A stretch of 8,197 nt of DNA. Origin: Gemmatimonadales bacterium. GTDB lineage: Bacteria > Gemmatimonadota > Gemmatimonadetes > Gemmatimonadales > GWC2-71-9. The notes under the pieces are model-generated. The model worked only from the letters and a program-made list of their open reading frames with translations, searched no databases and was not told where the DNA came from. The stretch spans positions 1 to 8,197 of the forward strand of contig JAICPP010000153.1 of NCBI GenBank assembly GCA_025929805.1, given 5' to 3'. Shown here piece after piece: positions 6,747 to 8,197 of this stretch (the first letter of the stretch is position 1; each line of letters starts with the position of its first letter). The translations under genes were made by a program, and so were the position numbers.

Positions 6747-6774
6747 GACTCGCGACTTGTGACTCGCGACTCGA
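6747..6774 (+). repeat. Four tandem heptamers GACTCGC, right arm of the extended P3 stem
   Basis: Four abutting 7-nt units occupy 6747-6753, 6754-6760, 6761-6767 and 6768-6774: GACTCGC, GACTTGT, GACTCGC, GACTCGA. They are the inverted counterpart of the left array. With it they pair as 6708-6713/6747-6752, 6703-6706/6754-6757, 6694-6701/6759-6766 and 6687-6692/6768-6773, with G6702-T6758 as a wobble. Mismatches fall at A6693-C6767 and T6707-C6753, and A6774 is bulged. The apical loop spans about 6714-6746. Confidence 0.9.
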
Positions 6775-6855
6775 CCACGATTGAGAAGTCACCCTTGGAA
6801 CCTGATCCGGCTGATACCGGCGAAGGGAGTGCGGCGACCTGCGACTCCCTCGCGG

Positions 6856-6887
6856 GCGCTCGCTCCCACCGACCACGGAGTGAGCGC
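6856..6887 (+). promoter_or_regulatory. Shine-Dalgarno-sequestering hairpin of thiC (riboswitch expression platform)
   Basis: GGCGCTCGCTCC-type bases at 6856-6866 pair with 6877-6887 to give 11 consecutive pairs (one G-U, 6862/6881) around a 10-nt loop. The right strand contains the thiC Shine-Dalgarno GGAG (6877-6880) and ends one base before the ATG at 6889. Formation would block ribosome entry, so control is probably translational rather than by termination; no U-run follows the hairpin. GGGAGTG (6825-6831, the aptamer P4/P1 3' strands) can instead pair with CGCTCCC (6861-6867) through 7 pairs with one G-U. This would free the Shine-Dalgarno when TPP is absent. The pairings are read from sequence; the switching mechanism is inferred. 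Confidence 0.78.
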
Positions 6888-6888
6888 A

Positions 6889-8197
6889 ATGGCCTCCCCC
6901 ACCAGACCTGCCCGTTCCAAGCGATCTAAGCAGACCCGACCGGCAATCGCGCCCGCTGATCGCGGTGATTACGGCGAGGCGTTCCCCCACTCAACCAAGG
7001 TCTACATCGAAGGGCCGCACGGGATCCGGGTTCCAATGCGGGAGATCGCGCTCGCCGGTGGCGAGCCTCCGCTTCGGGTCTATGACACCAGTGGGCCATT
7101 GGGCCTCGATGTCAGGCAGGGTCTACCGTCGGTGCGGGGGGAGTGGATTCGAGGGAGGGCCCGGGGTGGGGGAAATCTGATCCCCGAGGCACTCTATCGC
7201 CCTGTTCTGCGGGGGAGGGGACCCGTCACCCAGCTCCACTACGCCCGCCGGGGGGAGATCACTCCCGAGATGGAGTTCGTCGCCCTTCGTGAGGGTATGC
7301 CCGCGGAGTTCGTGCGCAGCGAGGTCGCCCGGGGCCGCGCGATCATTCCGGCCAACATCAATCACCCCGAGCTCGAGCCGATGATCATCGGGCGCAGCTT
7401 CCACGTGAAAATCAACGCCAATATCGGCAACTCGGCGGTGACGTCCTCGATCGAGGAGGAAGTCGAAAAGCTCCGCTGGGCCACGCTGTGGGGCGCCGAT
7501 ACCGTGATGGATCTCTCCACCGGCAAGCATATTCACGAGACCCGCGAATGGATCATTCGGAACTCCGCGGTTCCCATCGGCACCGTGCCGATCTACCAAG
7601 CGCTGGAGAAGGTCGGTGGGGTGGCGGAGGACCTCACCTGGCAGATCTACCGCGATATTCTGATCGAGCAGGCGGAGCAGGGAGTGGACTACTTCACCGT
7701 GCACGCCGGTGTGCTGCTCCGCTACATCCCGCTCACCGCCGATCGGGTCACCGGCATCGTCTCCCGGGGCGGCTCCATCATGGCCAAGTGGTGCCTGGCG
7801 CATCACCAGGAAAGCTTCCTCTACACCCGTTTCCCCGAGATCTGCGAGATCATGGCGGCGTACGATGTGTCGTTCTCGCTGGGAGACGGGCTTCGACCCG
7901 GGAGCATCGCCGACGCTAACGACGAGGCCCAGTTCGCCGAGCTCAGGACGCAGGGAGAGCTCAACCGGATCGCCTGGGAGCACGAGGTCCAGGTGATGAA
8001 CGAGGGGCCGGGGCACATCCCCATGCACCTCATCAAGGAAAACATGGAGAAGCAGCTCGAGTGGTGCGACGAGGCGCCGTTCTACACCCTGGGGCCGCTC
8101 ACCACCGACATCGCGCCGGGGTACGATCACATCACCAGCGCCATCGGGGCCGCGATGATTGGCTGGTACGGCACCGCGATGCTTTGCTACGTCACCC
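6889..8197 (+). CDS. thiC: Phosphomethylpyrimidine synthase ThiC, 3' end beyond window
   Basis: Radical-SAM enzyme that rearranges 5-aminoimidazole ribotide to 4-amino-5-hydroxymethyl-2-methylpyrimidine phosphate, the pyrimidine half of thiamine. The frame is open from ATG 6889 to the right edge (436 codons plus one base). Landmarks: KVYIEGPHGIRVPMREIAL and VYDTSGP in the N-terminal domain; RGGNLIPEALYRPVLRGRGP and THYAR-like TQLHYARRGEITPEME at the start of the core; KINANIGNSAVTSSIEEEVE; WGADTVMDLSTGKHIHETRE; FSLGDGLRPGSIADAND (about 329-345); NEGPGHIPMH (from 371); and APFYTLGPLTTDIAPGYDHI, then GAAMIGWYGTAMLCYVT at the edge. The core is nearly identical in pattern to E. coli ThiC. The C-terminal CxxCxxxxC cluster motif lies outside the window and cannot be checked. 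The start is supported by GGAG 8 nt upstream and by the riboswitch platform ending there. The N-terminus (ASPTRPARSKRSKQTRP) is short and basic, without the long extension of the E. coli enzyme. Confidence 0.97.
   Translation, partial: MASPTRPARSKRSKQTRPAIAPADRGDYGEAFPHSTKVYIEGPHGIRVPMREIALAGGEPPLRVYDTSGPLGLDVRQGLPSVRGEWIRGRARGGGNLIPEALYRPVLRGRGPVTQLHYARRGEITPEMEFVALREGMPAEFVRSEVARGRAIIPANINHPELEPMIIGRSFHVKINANIGNSAVTSSIEEEVEKLRWATLWGADTVMDLSTGKHIHETREWIIRNSAVPIGTVPIYQALEKVGGVAEDLTWQIYRDILIEQAEQGVDYFTVHAGVLLRYIPLTADRVTGIVSRGGSIMAKWCLAHHQESFLYTRFPEICEIMAAYDVSFSLGDGLRPGSIADANDEAQFAELRTQGELNRIAWEHEVQVMNEGPGHIPMHLIKENMEKQLEWCDEAPFYTLGPLTTDIAPGYDHITSAIGAAMIGWYGTAMLCYVT

Larger units (their letters stand above)
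6666..6837 (+). ncRNA. TPP riboswitch (THI element) of thiC with a greatly extended P3 stem
   Basis: This is a cis-acting RNA aptamer for thiamine pyrophosphate upstream of thiC. The 3' half is canonical: TGAGA (6782-6786), ACCC (6791-6794), then GGAACCTGATCCGG (6797-6810), loop CTGATA, CCGG (6817-6820) and CGAAGGGA (6821-6828). These form J3-2, the P2 3' strand and the P4/P5 core. P1 is TTGCCGC (6666-6672) with GCGGCGA (6831-6837), 7 pairs including one G-U. The P2 5' strand is GGGG (6675-6678). P3 starts with ATCGTGG (6680-6686) paired perfectly to CCACGAT (6775-6781) and continues into a long repeat-built stem. The 5' strand reads GGGGC where the usual consensus is GGGGTGC, and J3-2 is TTGAGA rather than CTGAGA, so P2 is slightly degenerate. 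High TPP would be expected to reduce thiC expression. The aptamer is about 172 nt, against roughly 80-110 nt for common bacterial examples. Confidence 0.92.

Noticed and set aside
6680..6781. Interpretation of the repeats as a CRISPR array or an origin with iterons
   Set aside because: The units are 7 nt with no spacers, occur as two inverted groups of four, and fit as the two strands of one RNA stem inside a TPP aptamer. No cas, rep or dnaA gene is nearby.
6666..6929. Plus-strand frame of 87 codons through the thiC leader
   Set aside because: It crosses the riboswitch, the repeat arrays and the thiC start in another frame; the peptide (ESRVT, DSRLVTRDS) is only the heptamer repeat translated.
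7123..8130. Long minus-strand open frame (335 codons) opposite thiC
   Set aside because: It lies entirely antisense to the strongly conserved ThiC coding frame and has composition typical of a GC-rich shadow frame, with no recognisable domain.

Overview
The window is GC-rich bacterial chromosome, densely coded on both strands. The proteins suggest a Gram-negative organism with an outer membrane: a TonB-dependent receptor with an N-terminal carboxypeptidase-regulatory-like domain, a lipoprotein glycosidase, and a secreted Xaa-Pro peptidase with a QDISRA-type mature N-terminus. This mix fits Gemmatimonadota best, with Acidobacteriota as the alternative. That placement is inference from protein style; there is no rRNA or marker gene to settle it. 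No phage, transposase, CRISPR array or tRNA was seen.

Layout: (1) Positions 1-830, plus strand: the tail of a probable glycosyltransferase overlaps the start of pdxH (pyridoxamine 5'-phosphate oxidase) by 4 nt. (2) Positions 876-3515, minus strand: a large TonB-dependent outer-membrane receptor, convergent with pdxH, with a GC hairpin between them. (3) Positions 3669-5015, plus strand: a lipoprotein glycoside hydrolase of the clan-A TIM-barrel type, divergent from the receptor across 153 nt. (4) Positions 5104-6555, plus strand: a secreted M24B Xaa-Pro aminopeptidase. (5) Positions 6556-6888: a 333-nt non-coding region with a dispersed-type repeat, a TPP riboswitch and a hairpin that masks a ribosome binding site. 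(6) Position 6889 to the right edge: thiC (phosphomethylpyrimidine synthase), cut off before its C-terminal iron-sulfur motif.

The receptor, glycosidase and peptidase are all predicted to be exported, so they may together serve capture and breakdown of external glycans or peptides; this is suggested only by proximity. thiC is controlled separately by thiamine pyrophosphate.

The most striking structure is the thiC leader. The TPP aptamer can be traced from P1 (6666-6672 with 6831-6837) through TGAGA and the P4/P5 core. Its variable P3 arm is replaced by a stem of about 32 bp. Both strands of that stem are built from four tandem heptamers (GAGTCAC-type on the left, GACTCGC-type on the right). 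Downstream, an 11-bp hairpin buries the thiC Shine-Dalgarno sequence, and an alternative pairing between the aptamer's 3' strand and that hairpin gives a plausible translational switch.
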